From G963667145 sp963667145 (lineage in GTDB: Bacteria > Cloacimonadota > Cloacimonadia > G963667145): a stretch of DNA of 64,000 nt. Below the pieces are notes generated by a model. It saw only the letters and a list, made by a program, of their open reading frames with translations, was not told the origin of the DNA and did no database searches. How positions within the stretch are numbered: the first letter of the stretch is position 1; each line of letters starts with the position of its first letter. Where the stretch lies: contig OY762943.1 in the NCBI GenBank assembly GCA_963667145.1, positions 124,001 through 188,000 of the forward strand, in the 5' to 3' direction. Of this stretch, positions 35,458 through 44,468 are shown in pieces. A program made the translations under genes and the position numbers.

Positions 35458-36171
35458 ATGTTAAAAGTTAAAAATCTTAGTGTAAATTTTGGTGGTATCA
35501 CAGCTATAGATGGTATAAGTTTTGAAGTCCCCAAGGGGAAAATAATTTCTTTAATTGGGGCGAATGGTGCAGGAAAATCTACTACTCTCAGAACTGTTGT
35601 GGGATTGGAAAAAGCAAAGAGTGGCAGTGTGATGTATGATGGTAAAGAAATTTTGGGCAAGAGCGTTGTGGAAATCGTGAAATCGGGTGTGGTTTTAGTT
35701 CCTGAAGGAAGAAGAATTTTTGCTAATTTATCTGTAAAAGAAAATTTAATTATGGGAGCCTACAATATCAAAAGTAAAGCTGTTATTTTAGATTTGATGA
35801 AACATGTTTTTGAGGTTTTCCCTAGATTGGAAGAGAGGCAATGGCAAGAGGCAGGTACTCTTTCTGGCGGAGAGCAACAGATGTTAGCAGTGGGCAGAGC
35901 TTTAATGACAAAGCCCAAACTAATTATGATGGACGAGCCAAGTCTTGGACTAGCACCTTTGATTGTGAAAGATATTTTGCAGGTCATTCAAAGAATTAAC
36001 GAAGAAGGTGTGACTGTTTTGCTTATTGAACAAAACGCTAAAGCAGCTTTAGAAATTTCTGATTATGCTTTTGTATTGGAAACAGGTCGAGTTACCATGC
36101 ACGGCACGGGCAAAGAGCTTGCAGATAATGAGGATGTAAAGAAAGCTTATTTGGGAGAGGAAGCGATATAG
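35458..36171 (+). CDS. livF: Branched-chain amino acid ABC transporter ATPase
   Basis: 237 residues. Walker A GANGAGKST, signature LSGGEQQMLA, Walker B LIMMDEPSLGLAP. ATG 35458 lies one base after the livG stop and gives the standard MLKVKNLSVNFGG start; an upstream in-frame ATG would add nine residues inside livG. It completes the five-gene transporter. Confidence 0.93.
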   Translation: MLKVKNLSVNFGGITAIDGISFEVPKGKIISLIGANGAGKSTTLRTVVGLEKAKSGSVMYDGKEILGKSVVEIVKSGVVLVPEGRRIFANLSVKENLIMGAYNIKSKAVILDLMKHVFEVFPRLEERQWQEAGTLSGGEQQMLAVGRALMTKPKLIMMDEPSLGLAPLIVKDILQVIQRINEEGVTVLLIEQNAKAALEISDYAFVLETGRVTMHGTGKELADNEDVKKAYLGEEAI

Positions 36172-36244
36172 ATTTTATTTTGTAAAATTTGAAAATTAAA
36201 ATAATTGTAGGTAATATTTATGGAACTTAATACAGGAGGACAAT

Positions 36245-39200
36245 ATGTCTAAAAAATTAACGATGGATGGGAACATGGCTGCTGCCCACGTGGCATATGC
36301 GTTTTCGGACGTTGCGGCTATCTATCCTATCACACCGTCATCAGATATGGGGCAATATGCGGATTTGTGGGCTTCTCAAGGACGCAAAAACGTTTTTGGA
36401 CAGGTTTTGGATGTAACCGAAATGCAGTCGGAAGCTGGTGCAGCTGGAGCTGTGCATGGAGCTCTTTCGGCTGGAGCTTTCACCACTACTTTCACCGCTT
36501 CACAAGGTTTGCTTTTGATGTTGCCTAACATGCACAAAATCGCAGGGGAAATGCTTCCTACGGTTTTCCATGTTTCGGCTAGGTCTTTGGCTTGTCAGTC
36601 GTTATCTATATTTGGCGACCATTCCGATGTAATGTCGGCACGTAACACGGGCTTTGCCTTGATGGCAGCTTCCAACGCACAGGAAATTATGGATTTGGCT
36701 GTCGTTTCGCATTTGGCTACCTTGAAAGGACGCGTTCCTTTCCTCAACTTCTTCGATGGTTTCCGCAACTCTCACGAAATTTCCAAAATAGATGTTTTCG
36801 ATTACGACGAAATCAAAGGTCTTTTGGAGATGAAATATGTCAGAGAGTTCAGAAATTTGGCTTTGAATCCTCAAAAACCGATGGTGAAAGTTGCTGCTCA
36901 AAACCCAGATGTGTATTTCCAAGGAAGAGAAAGCTCCAACAACTATTATGCCAAATTGCCAGAGATTGTTTTGGAATACATGGACAAGGTAGGGAAGTTG
37001 TCGGGACGCAATTACAAACTTTTCGATTACGTCGGTGCTACTGATGCCACCAAAGTGATAGTTTGTATGGGTTCCGGAGCTGCTACTGTGGAAGAGACTG
37101 TGAACTATCTATCCAAAAAAGGCGAAAAAGTTGGTCTTGTTAAAATCCGTCTGTATCGTCCTTTCTCCATCAAGCACTTCAAAGATGCGTTGCCGTCTTC
37201 AGTGAAAGATGTGGTTGTTTTGGACAGAACAAAAGAGCCGGGTTCTATTGGCGAGCCTCTTTATTTAGACGTGGTTGCTTCCCTTGTGGACACTGGCTTG
37301 AAGGTCGTTGGCGGACGCTACGGGCTTTCTTCCAAGGAGTTCACACCTTCTATGGTCAACGCTATTTTTGAGCAAGCTGGAAATGGTTTGAAACACGGAT
37401 TTACTGTTGGTATTGAAGACGATTTGAGCGGGACTTCGATTAAGGTTGAAAAGCACATCAACACTTTGACCGAAGGAACAGTGAGTTGCAAATTTTGGGG
37501 ACTTGGTGCAGACGGTACTGTTGGTGCTAACAAAAACTCCATCAAGATTATCGGCGATCATACAGATATGTATGCACAAGGCTATTTCCAATACGATTCC
37601 AAAAAATCTGGTGGTGTTACCAGAAGCCATTTGAGATTTGGCAAAAGTCCGATTTTGGCTGAGTATCTTATTGTTAATGCAGACTTTATCGCTTGTCACA
37701 ATCCTGCTTATATAGGAAGATACGACCTCTTGGAAGGAATTAAAGATGGCGGAATTTTCCTCCTTAATTCCCAATTCAGCAGAGAAGAAGTTTTTTCTAA
37801 GCTGACCAAGGATATGCAAGAAACGATTATCAAAAAGAAAATCAGATTCTACAACGTTGATGCTTTGAGTATTGCCAGAGAGTGTGGTTTGGCTGGTAGA
37901 ATCAACACAGTGATGCAAGCTGCTTTCTTTGCAATTTCCGAGATTTTGCCGAGAGAAGAAGCTATCACTCTGATAAAAGAGTCTATCAAAAAAACTTACC
38001 TCAAGAAAAAAGGTCAGGCTGTAGTTGATATGAACTGGAAAGCTGTGGACGAGGCGAGCAAGGCTTTGACACAGATAGAGGTTCCTGCTAAAGCCAGCCA
38101 GTGGATTGAGCCTAAGAAGTTGGTTCCTGCTGATGCTGACGACTTCACCAAGAGCGTGATAGAGCCGATTATGCACGAAAAAGGTGATGAGATTCCAGTT
38201 TCAAAAATGCCTTTGGATGGCTGTATGTATTCTGGAACTGCTGCTTTGGAAAAACGCGGTGTTGCTGCTCGCGTGCCGAGTTGGATTGCCGAAAATTGTA
38301 TTCAATGTAACGCTTGTTCGTTGGTTTGCCCTCACGCAGCTATTCGTCCCAAATTGATTGCCAAAGACAGCCTTGCGGATAAGCCTGCCCAGTTCAACAC
38401 TATTCCTGCCATGGGCAAAGACGGTGACAAGTACGAATACAGAATGCAGGTGTTTATTGACGACTGCCTTGAGTGCGGTGCTTGCCTTAACTCTTGCCCC
38501 AAAGCTGCTTTGGAATTCAAGCCTGTGGAAGAAGAGTTGGTGCAAAGAGAGAATTTGGAATATTTCCAAAGCAAGCCTGAAGATGTGTGCGGAGACGTTA
38601 TCGCTCCTACCACAATCAAAGGTTCTCAGTTCAAACAACCGCTCTTGGAGTTCTCAGGTGCTTGTGCAGGATGTGGCGAGACACCTTATGTGAAGTTACT
38701 CACACAGCTTTTTGGAAATAGAATGCTCATCGCCAATGCAACTGGATGTTCATCTATCTGGGGCGGAACTTTCCCCTCAATTCCATATTGTAAGAACAAA
38801 GACGGACACGGACCTGCTTGGGCTAACTCCTTGTTTGAGGACAACGCCGAGTACGGACTTGGGTTCAGATTGGCTGTAAATTCCAATAGAGCTAACTTGA
38901 AGTTCAACATTGAGGCGTATTTGCAAGAGGACAGCTCCAGTGAACTCGCTAAATTGCTGAAAGAAGCGTTGGACAATTTTGATGCCAAAGATGAAGAAGC
39001 TATGAGCAGAGCAGCCAAGATTAGAGAACTTTTGCCAGCTGAGAGCAAGAGCAACAGCTTAGCCAGAGTCATCGAGTTGCAACATTATTTTGTTGATAAA
39101 TCGATTTGGGCTTTTGGCGGTGATGGATGGGCTTATGACATCGGTTTCGGTGGATTGGATCATGCACTTGCCACAGGAAAAAACGTCAACATTTTGGTGA

Positions 39201-39736
39201 TGGATACCGAGGTTTATTCCAACACAGGTGGACAGGCTTCCAAAGCTACTCCGATAGGTGCTATCGCCAAATTTGCCGAAGCAGGAAAACCTCTAAATAA
39301 AAAAGACTTAGGTCTAATGATGATGAGCTATGGCTATGTTTATGTGGCTTCGTGTGCCATGGGTGCAGACCGCAATCAGTTGATTAAAGCTATGCGTGAG
39401 GCTGAGGCTTATGATGGACCTTCCATTCTGTTTGTTTACGCTCCTTGCATCAATCATGGTATCGATATGAGTAACGCTCAAGCCGAGGAAAAATTGGCTG
39501 TTGATACTGGCTACTGGCCTTTGTACAGGTACAATCCTACTTTGATAGCTGAGGGAAAAAATCCTTTCATCTTGGAAAGCAAGAAACCTGTAAAAGACGT
39601 TAGAGAGTTCTTGCAAAACGAAAAACGTTACACATCTCTGATGGATATGAACAAGGAAAAGGCTGAGAAATATTGGAAAACGGCACAAGAATATGTAGAT
39701 GCTCGCTATGTACACTACAAAAAGTTAGCCGATTAA
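36245..39736 (+). CDS. nifJ: Pyruvate:ferredoxin (flavodoxin) oxidoreductase, single chain
   Basis: 1163 residues, the usual size of homodimeric PFOR. It converts pyruvate and CoA to acetyl-CoA, CO2 and reduced ferredoxin, the central oxygen-sensitive step of anaerobic carbon metabolism. The N-terminal half is the alpha/gamma part (YPITPSSDMGQYADLW); CIQCNACSLVCP and CLECGACLNSCP bind two [4Fe-4S] clusters near 690-760; the C-terminal part binds thiamine diphosphate (GGDGWAYDIGFGG) and a third cluster (CAGCGETP). AGGAGG precedes the ATG. It has its own terminator. Confidence 0.97.
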   Translation: MSKKLTMDGNMAAAHVAYAFSDVAAIYPITPSSDMGQYADLWASQGRKNVFGQVLDVTEMQSEAGAAGAVHGALSAGAFTTTFTASQGLLLMLPNMHKIAGEMLPTVFHVSARSLACQSLSIFGDHSDVMSARNTGFALMAASNAQEIMDLAVVSHLATLKGRVPFLNFFDGFRNSHEISKIDVFDYDEIKGLLEMKYVREFRNLALNPQKPMVKVAAQNPDVYFQGRESSNNYYAKLPEIVLEYMDKVGKLSGRNYKLFDYVGATDATKVIVCMGSGAATVEETVNYLSKKGEKVGLVKIRLYRPFSIKHFKDALPSSVKDVVVLDRTKEPGSIGEPLYLDVVASLVDTGLKVVGGRYGLSSKEFTPSMVNAIFEQAGNGLKHGFTVGIEDDLSGTSIKVEKHINTLTEGTVSCKFWGLGADGTVGANKNSIKIIGDHTDMYAQGYFQYDSKKSGGVTRSHLRFGKSPILAEYLIVNADFIACHNPAYIGRYDLLEGIKDGGIFLLNSQFSREEVFSKLTKDMQETIIKKKIRFYNVDALSIARECGLAGRINTVMQAAFFAISEILPREEAITLIKESIKKTYLKKKGQAVVDMNWKAVDEASKALTQIEVPAKASQWIEPKKLVPADADDFTKSVIEPIMHEKGDEIPVSKMPLDGCMYSGTAALEKRGVAARVPSWIAENCIQCNACSLVCPHAAIRPKLIAKDSLADKPAQFNTIPAMGKDGDKYEYRMQVFIDDCLECGACLNSCPKAALEFKPVEEELVQRENLEYFQSKPEDVCGDVIAPTTIKGSQFKQPLLEFSGACAGCGETPYVKLLTQLFGNRMLIANATGCSSIWGGTFPSIPYCKNKDGHGPAWANSLFEDNAEYGLGFRLAVNSNRANLKFNIEAYLQEDSSSELAKLLKEALDNFDAKDEEAMSRAAKIRELLPAESKSNSLARVIELQHYFVDKSIWAFGGDGWAYDIGFGGLDHALATGKNVNILVMDTEVYSNTGGQASKATPIGAIAKFAEAGKPLNKKDLGLMMMSYGYVYVASCAMGADRNQLIKAMREAEAYDGPSILFVYAPCINHGIDMSNAQAEEKLAVDTGYWPLYRYNPTLIAEGKNPFILESKKPVKDVREFLQNEKRYTSLMDMNKEKAEKYWKTAQEYVDARYVHYKKLAD

Positions 39737-39751
39737 ATTAATTAAGTTACT

Positions 39752-39783
39752 AAAGCCTCCTAAAAATTTTGGGAGGCTTTTTT
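39752..39783 (+). terminator. Rho-independent terminator after nifJ
   Basis: AAAGCCTCC and GGAGGCTTT form a 9 bp stem around an 11-base loop, followed by a run of T, 15 bp after the nifJ stop. Confidence 0.85.
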
Positions 39784-39852
39784 AATTCCAAAATTTAGCA
39801 CTCAAAGAAATAGTTTGACAGTTTTAGTAAAAGGCAAAAGATGACCTCATAA

Positions 39853-39879
39853 TTAGCACTCGACAAATATGACTGCTAA
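39853..39879 (+). promoter_or_regulatory. CIRCE-like HrcA operator upstream of grpE
   Basis: TTAGCACTC, then exactly nine bases, then GACTGCTAA. The consensus is TTAGCACTC-N9-GAGTGCTAA, so only one base of the right arm differs. HrcA binds this element to repress heat-shock genes. A second perfect left arm, TTAGCACTC, lies at 39795-39803 without a right arm. hrcA is not in the window. Confidence 0.85.
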
Positions 39880-39909
39880 AAGATAGCATTTTAGGGAGAC
39901 TTTTGAGAA

Positions 39910-40542
39910 ATGAGCAAGAAAATTGATAAAGATGAAAATATTATAGATGAGACAAAAAAAACTGTTGAATCTGAGTTAGATGAGAAAAAGGCAGAAGAGA
40001 AAGATGCTGATGCCAAATGTGAAAAAAAAACTGACAAGAAGAAAGAAAAGAAGCTGAGCGACAAAGAAAAATTGGCGGAAAGTCAGCAGGAAGTTCTTGT
40101 GCTCAAGGATAAACTGGCACGGAGTTTGGCAGAATTTGAAAACTTCCGAAGAAGGAATATTCAGGAGAGAGAAAGATGGATAAAATTGTCCACCGAAAAA
40201 ATTGTGTTAGAGGTTTGTGAGGTTTTGGACAATTTTGAAAGAGCCATTGAATCTGGAGTGAAGGCACATCAATTTGACGATTTCAAGAAAGGGATGGATA
40301 TGATTTTCACTCAACTTGGCAACGTCTTGAAAAAAGAGGATGTTAGCAAAATTGATTGCTTGGGAAAAGATTTTAATCCTGAATTTCACGAAGCTCTTTC
40401 GCATATGCCTTCCAGCGATTTTGAGGAGAACAAGATTGCTGCCATCGTGCAAAATGGCTATATGATGAATGACAAAGTCATTCGACCAGCAAGAGTTATG
40501 GTCTCCAGTGGAGCACCGAAAGAAGATAAAAAAGCTGAGTAG
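39910..40542 (+). CDS. grpE: Nucleotide exchange factor GrpE
   Basis: 210 residues. A charged, Lys/Glu-rich N-terminus (1-60) leads into a long coiled coil with LARSLAEFENFRRRNIQERE, then the beta domain containing FNPEFHEALS and GYMMNDKVIRPARV. GrpE opens DnaK to release ADP. It is the first gene after the CIRCE operator. dnaK follows only after two redox genes. Confidence 0.95.
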   Translation: MSKKIDKDENIIDETKKTVESELDEKKAEEKDADAKCEKKTDKKKEKKLSDKEKLAESQQEVLVLKDKLARSLAEFENFRRRNIQERERWIKLSTEKIVLEVCEVLDNFERAIESGVKAHQFDDFKKGMDMIFTQLGNVLKKEDVSKIDCLGKDFNPEFHEALSHMPSSDFEENKIAAIVQNGYMMNDKVIRPARVMVSSGAPKEDKKAE

Positions 40543-40555
40543 TTTTGGAGAAAAG

Positions 40556-41161
40556 ATGAAAGTTTTGGCAATAAACGGAAGTTCGAGGAAAAAGGGTAAC
40601 ACCGATATTTTGCTGGACAAGGTGTTACAACCATTGCAAGAAAGCGGATTTGCTTGTGAGAAAGTTTGGCTTGGAAATGATGCGGTCAAGGTTTGTCTCG
40701 GATGCAGAAAGTGTGCCGAAAATAAAAATAGAAAATGTGTAATTGATAGTGACAACCTCAACGATTTAGTTCAAAAAATGGCGGAAGCTGATGTGATAAT
40801 CCTCGGTTCGCCTGTGTATGTGGCTGGCATCACCGCTCAGATGAAAGCTTTTTTGGATAGAGCGGCTTTGGTTTGCCGAGCTAACGGATTTTTGTTGAAG
40901 CACAAAATAGGGGCTTCGCTTGTTGCCGTGAGAAGAGCGGGAGCTTTGCCTGCCGTGGATATGATGAACCACTTTTTTGCTATCCAACAGATGTTTACAG
41001 TCGGTTCCACTTATTGGAATTTCGGTTTGGGCAACGCTATTGGAGAAGTGGAGAGTGATAGCGAAGGCTTGAAGAATATGGAAAATTTGGGAGAAAATAT
41101 CGTTTTTTTGGCTAACAAATTGCGTTCGCCCGAGAATGGAGGTGAGCATGGTGGATTTTAG
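40556..41161 (+). CDS. Iron-sulfur flavoprotein (NADPH-dependent FMN reductase family)
   Basis: 201 residues with a flavodoxin-like FMN fold: AINGSSRKKGNT binds the FMN phosphate and GSPVYVAGITAQMKAFLDR is the second flavin loop. Cys47, Cys50, Cys53 and Cys61 form a compact CX2CX2CX7C motif, as in iron-sulfur flavoproteins of anaerobes that bind a [4Fe-4S] cluster. Such proteins pass electrons to, or reduce, unknown small substrates, including oxygen or peroxide. ATG 40556 follows GGAG. It lies between grpE and dnaK and may share heat-shock control. Confidence 0.8.
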   Translation: MKVLAINGSSRKKGNTDILLDKVLQPLQESGFACEKVWLGNDAVKVCLGCRKCAENKNRKCVIDSDNLNDLVQKMAEADVIILGSPVYVAGITAQMKAFLDRAALVCRANGFLLKHKIGASLVAVRRAGALPAVDMMNHFFAIQQMFTVGSTYWNFGLGNAIGEVESDSEGLKNMENLGENIVFLANKLRSPENGGEHGGF

Positions 41162-42299
41162 GTTTCAACTTCCAACTGAGATTTTCTTTGGCAAAGAGGC
41201 TATGAGCAATTTGCCGAACCTTGTCAAAGGCAAAAAAGTCTTGTTGACATATGGACTTGGTAGCATAAAAAAAATGGGATTGTACGACGAAGTTGTGAAT
41301 GTTTTGCAGAAAGAATGTCCTGTGTTTGCGGAATTGTCAGAAATTGCTCCAAATCCGAAGGTTAGCAGTGTGCGAGAAGGTGTGAAGATTATCAAGGAAA
41401 AGGGTTTGGATTTCATCTTGGCAGTTGGTGGTGGCAGTGTGATTGATGGCAGTAAATGTATCGCCAGAGCTGTTTATTACGATGGAGACCCTTGGCAAAT
41501 GATAAAGGACGGTGCAACTGTGGAGAACGCAGTTCCTCTTGGATGCATTTTGACTTTGTCGGCTACAGGCACGGAAACTAATATGAATGCGGTGATTTCC
41601 AACGATGAGACTTCGGAGAAGATACCGAGCTATAGCTTGAAGCAAATCCCCAAGTTTGCCATACTCAATCCTGAATACACTTATTCGGTGGATGCTTTCC
41701 AAACCGCCGCCGGTACAGTTGACATTATGGCACACGTTTTTGAACAATACTTTTCTGCCAATTCGGATGCGATGGTTGCAGACCAATTTGCTATTGGAAT
41801 CTTGAAAACTTGCATGAAATACGCACCTGTCGGCTTGATGAAGCCTGACAATTATGTGGCTCGTGCAAACTTGATGTGGTCTTCCACAATGGCTTTGAAC
41901 GGGTTGCTGTCCGCAGGTAAAATGACCGATTGGGCGAGTCATCAGATTGAGCATGGAGTTTCGGCGATTTCCGACATTACGCACGGAGTTGGACTTGCCA
42001 TTATTTTTCCTGCTTGGATGAATTACGTCATTTCCAAAGGTGCTGATGTGGAAAAATTTGAGATTTTGGGTAAAGAGTTGTTCGGCTTAGTGGGAAGCGA
42101 TTTGGCATCGCGTTTTGTTTTGATGCTTGGTCAGTTTTTCGCTTCGATAGGAATGCCAGCTAAACTTTCTCAAGTGGGAATTAAAAAGGAAGATTTGCCG
42201 TTGATGGCTGAGCGTACGATGCTGGGAAGGTCTTCTATAGGAGGATTTATGAAATTAAATCAAGAAGATGTATTAAGTATTTTGAATGCGGCATATTAG
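41148..42299 (+). CDS. Iron-containing alcohol dehydrogenase (BDH type)
   Basis: 383 residues. GGGSVIDGSKCIA binds the nicotinamide cofactor, and the metal-site segment HQIEHGVSAISDITHGVGLA carries the conserved His residues. It resembles NAD(P)H-dependent butanol dehydrogenases and lactaldehyde reductase-like enzymes, so it probably reduces an aldehyde in fermentation or detoxifies one. ATG 41148 is chosen because GGAGG lies 5 bp upstream; it overlaps the flavoprotein gene by 14 bp. Confidence 0.87.
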   Translation: MVDFRFQLPTEIFFGKEAMSNLPNLVKGKKVLLTYGLGSIKKMGLYDEVVNVLQKECPVFAELSEIAPNPKVSSVREGVKIIKEKGLDFILAVGGGSVIDGSKCIARAVYYDGDPWQMIKDGATVENAVPLGCILTLSATGTETNMNAVISNDETSEKIPSYSLKQIPKFAILNPEYTYSVDAFQTAAGTVDIMAHVFEQYFSANSDAMVADQFAIGILKTCMKYAPVGLMKPDNYVARANLMWSSTMALNGLLSAGKMTDWASHQIEHGVSAISDITHGVGLAIIFPAWMNYVISKGADVEKFEILGKELFGLVGSDLASRFVLMLGQFFASIGMPAKLSQVGIKKEDLPLMAERTMLGRSSIGGFMKLNQEDVLSILNAAY

Positions 42300-42350
42300 C
42301 AAAAAAATAAATTGATAAATATAGATTAAAAGTTTATAAGGAGAGATATT

Positions 42351-44288
42351 ATGGGAAAAATTATAGGTATAGATTTGGGAACCACTAACTCTTGCGTGAC
42401 AGTGATGGAAGGTGGCAAACCAGTTGTTATTACTAATTCCGAGGGAAACAGAACCACTCCTTCTGTGGTGGGATTTTCCAAGGATAGTCAAAGACTTGTG
42501 GGACTTTTGGCAAAAAGACAAGCGGTAACTAATCCGAAGAACACAATTTTTTCAGCTAAAAGATTTATAGGAAGGCAGTTGAATGAGCTTGCTGAGGAGA
42601 TAAAAACCGTTCCTTATGAGGTTAAGCAAGGCAAGAGCGAAGCGGTTTTTCATATCGATATTGAAAATAAAGATTACACTCCTCAAGAGATTTCCGCTAT
42701 GATACTTACCAAGATGAAAGAGACTGCTGAGGCTTATTTGGGACAAAAAGTGACCGAAGCTGTAATCACAGTGCCAGCTTATTTCAACGATGCTCAAAGA
42801 CAAGCAACCAAAGATGCGGGGAAAATCGCAGGATTGGACGTGAAGAGAATCATCAACGAGCCTACAGCAGCAGCTTTGGCTTATGGTGTAAATTCCAAAA
42901 AAGAGGAAAAAGTAGCTGTTTATGACCTTGGTGGCGGAACTTTCGACATCTCTATTCTGGATATTTCCGATGGAGTGATTGAGGTGCTTTCAACCAACGG
43001 CGACACTCACCTTGGTGGTGACGACTTTGACCAAAAAATCATCAATTGGATTTTGACTAAGTTCAAAGAGCAAGAGGGTATCGATTTGGGTAACGACCCG
43101 ACTGTGATGCAAAGACTGAAAGAGGCTGCTGAAAAAGCCAAAATCGAGCTTTCTGGCACAACCAATGCGTCAATCAACTTGCCGTTTATCACCGCCGATG
43201 CCACAGGTCCAAAACACTTGGATTTGACTTTGAGCAGAGCTGAGTTCGATTCTATGGTTGCAGATTTGATTGCCAAGAGCATTGAGCCGTGTCGCAAGGC
43301 TATGAGCGATGCCAAGCTGTCCACCTCGGACATCAACGAGGTTCTTTTGGTTGGTGGCTCCACACGTATCCCAGCTGTGGTGGAGGCTGTTGAAAAATAT
43401 TTTGGCAAAAAAGCTAACAAATCCGTTAACCCTGATGAAGTGGTTGCCACGGGAGCAGGTATCCAAGGTGGTATCCTCAGTGGAGACGAGAGCGTGGACG
43501 ATGTGTTGCTTTTGGATGTGACACCGCTTACTTTGGGAATTGAGACTTTGGGCGGAGTGATGACAGCTCTTATTGAGCGTAACACGACCATTCCGACTAA
43601 GAAGTCGCAAGTTTTCTCTACCGCTGCCGACAATCAACCCGCTGTGAACATCAAGGTGTTGCAAGGCGAGAGACCTATGGCCGCCGACAATAGAGTGCTT
43701 GGGAATTTTGACCTTGTGGGGATTCCACCTGCACCAAGAGGCGTTCCGCAAATCGAAGTGACTTTTGACATTGACGCTAACGGGATTTTGCACGTGACTG
43801 CCAAGGACAAGGGTACTGGCAAAGAGCAATCTATCAAGATTGAAAGACCGGGTTCACTTTCCGAGGAAGAGATCGAAAAAATGGTGAAAGATGCGGAGGC
43901 TCACAAAGCTGAGGACGAAAAACGCAAAGAACTTATCGATGCGAAAAATGAGTTGGATACGTTGATTTTCTCTACGGAAAAATCTTTGACAGAATATAGT
44001 GACAAATTAGCAGACGATGAAAAGAAAAAGATTGAGGACGCTATTAAGGACGCTAAAGAGAAGAAAGACAAGGCGATGAGCAAAGAGGAAGTGACCGCTG
44101 CTCGTGATGAATTGGCTACTAAAGCACAAAAAATCGGTGAGATATTGCAAGCTGAAATGCAAAAAAATCAAGCTGGTGGAAATGCTGGTGCAGGAGCAGA
44201 AAATGCAGGTGCCGGTGAGCAAGGCAAATCTGATGATGGCCCTGTTGATGCCGATTTTGAAGTAGTTGACGATGATAAAAAAGAGTAA
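42351..44288 (+). CDS. dnaK: Chaperone DnaK (Hsp70)
   Basis: 645 residues. GIDLGTTNSCV, VYDLGGGTFDIS and LVGGSTRIPAV are the three Hsp70 signatures. The substrate-binding domain starts near residue 390 (DVTPLTLGIETLGG), and the tail ends in an acidic DADFEVVDDDKKE. It folds proteins with DnaJ and GrpE in the cytoplasm. AAGGAGAGATATT precedes the ATG. No CIRCE element is seen directly upstream. Confidence 0.98.
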   Translation: MGKIIGIDLGTTNSCVTVMEGGKPVVITNSEGNRTTPSVVGFSKDSQRLVGLLAKRQAVTNPKNTIFSAKRFIGRQLNELAEEIKTVPYEVKQGKSEAVFHIDIENKDYTPQEISAMILTKMKETAEAYLGQKVTEAVITVPAYFNDAQRQATKDAGKIAGLDVKRIINEPTAAALAYGVNSKKEEKVAVYDLGGGTFDISILDISDGVIEVLSTNGDTHLGGDDFDQKIINWILTKFKEQEGIDLGNDPTVMQRLKEAAEKAKIELSGTTNASINLPFITADATGPKHLDLTLSRAEFDSMVADLIAKSIEPCRKAMSDAKLSTSDINEVLLVGGSTRIPAVVEAVEKYFGKKANKSVNPDEVVATGAGIQGGILSGDESVDDVLLLDVTPLTLGIETLGGVMTALIERNTTIPTKKSQVFSTAADNQPAVNIKVLQGERPMAADNRVLGNFDLVGIPPAPRGVPQIEVTFDIDANGILHVTAKDKGTGKEQSIKIERPGSLSEEEIEKMVKDAEAHKAEDEKRKELIDAKNELDTLIFSTEKSLTEYSDKLADDEKKKIEDAIKDAKEKKDKAMSKEEVTAARDELATKAQKIGEILQAEMQKNQAGGNAGAGAENAGAGEQGKSDDGPVDADFEVVDDDKKE

Positions 44289-44322
44289 CTTTTACGATGT
44301 TGCTTAATTAAAAGATTATAGA

Positions 44323-44350
44323 AGAAGGCGAGGAATTATCTTCGCCTTCT
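44323..44350 (+). terminator. Hairpin between dnaK and dnaJ
   Basis: AGAAGGCGA pairs perfectly with TCGCCTTCT over 9 bp with a 10-base loop. The T tract after it is short and broken (AAATTTCTTG), so it may only partly terminate. Confidence 0.55.
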
Positions 44351-44468
44351 AAATTTCTTGAATAACAATTTTTACTTGGTTTGATGTTAAATTAAGTAAG
44401 GGAATTGAGCCAAATAGAAATTGTTGATTTGAAAGAAGTTATTAAGATTTTGGAGATAAAAATAGATT

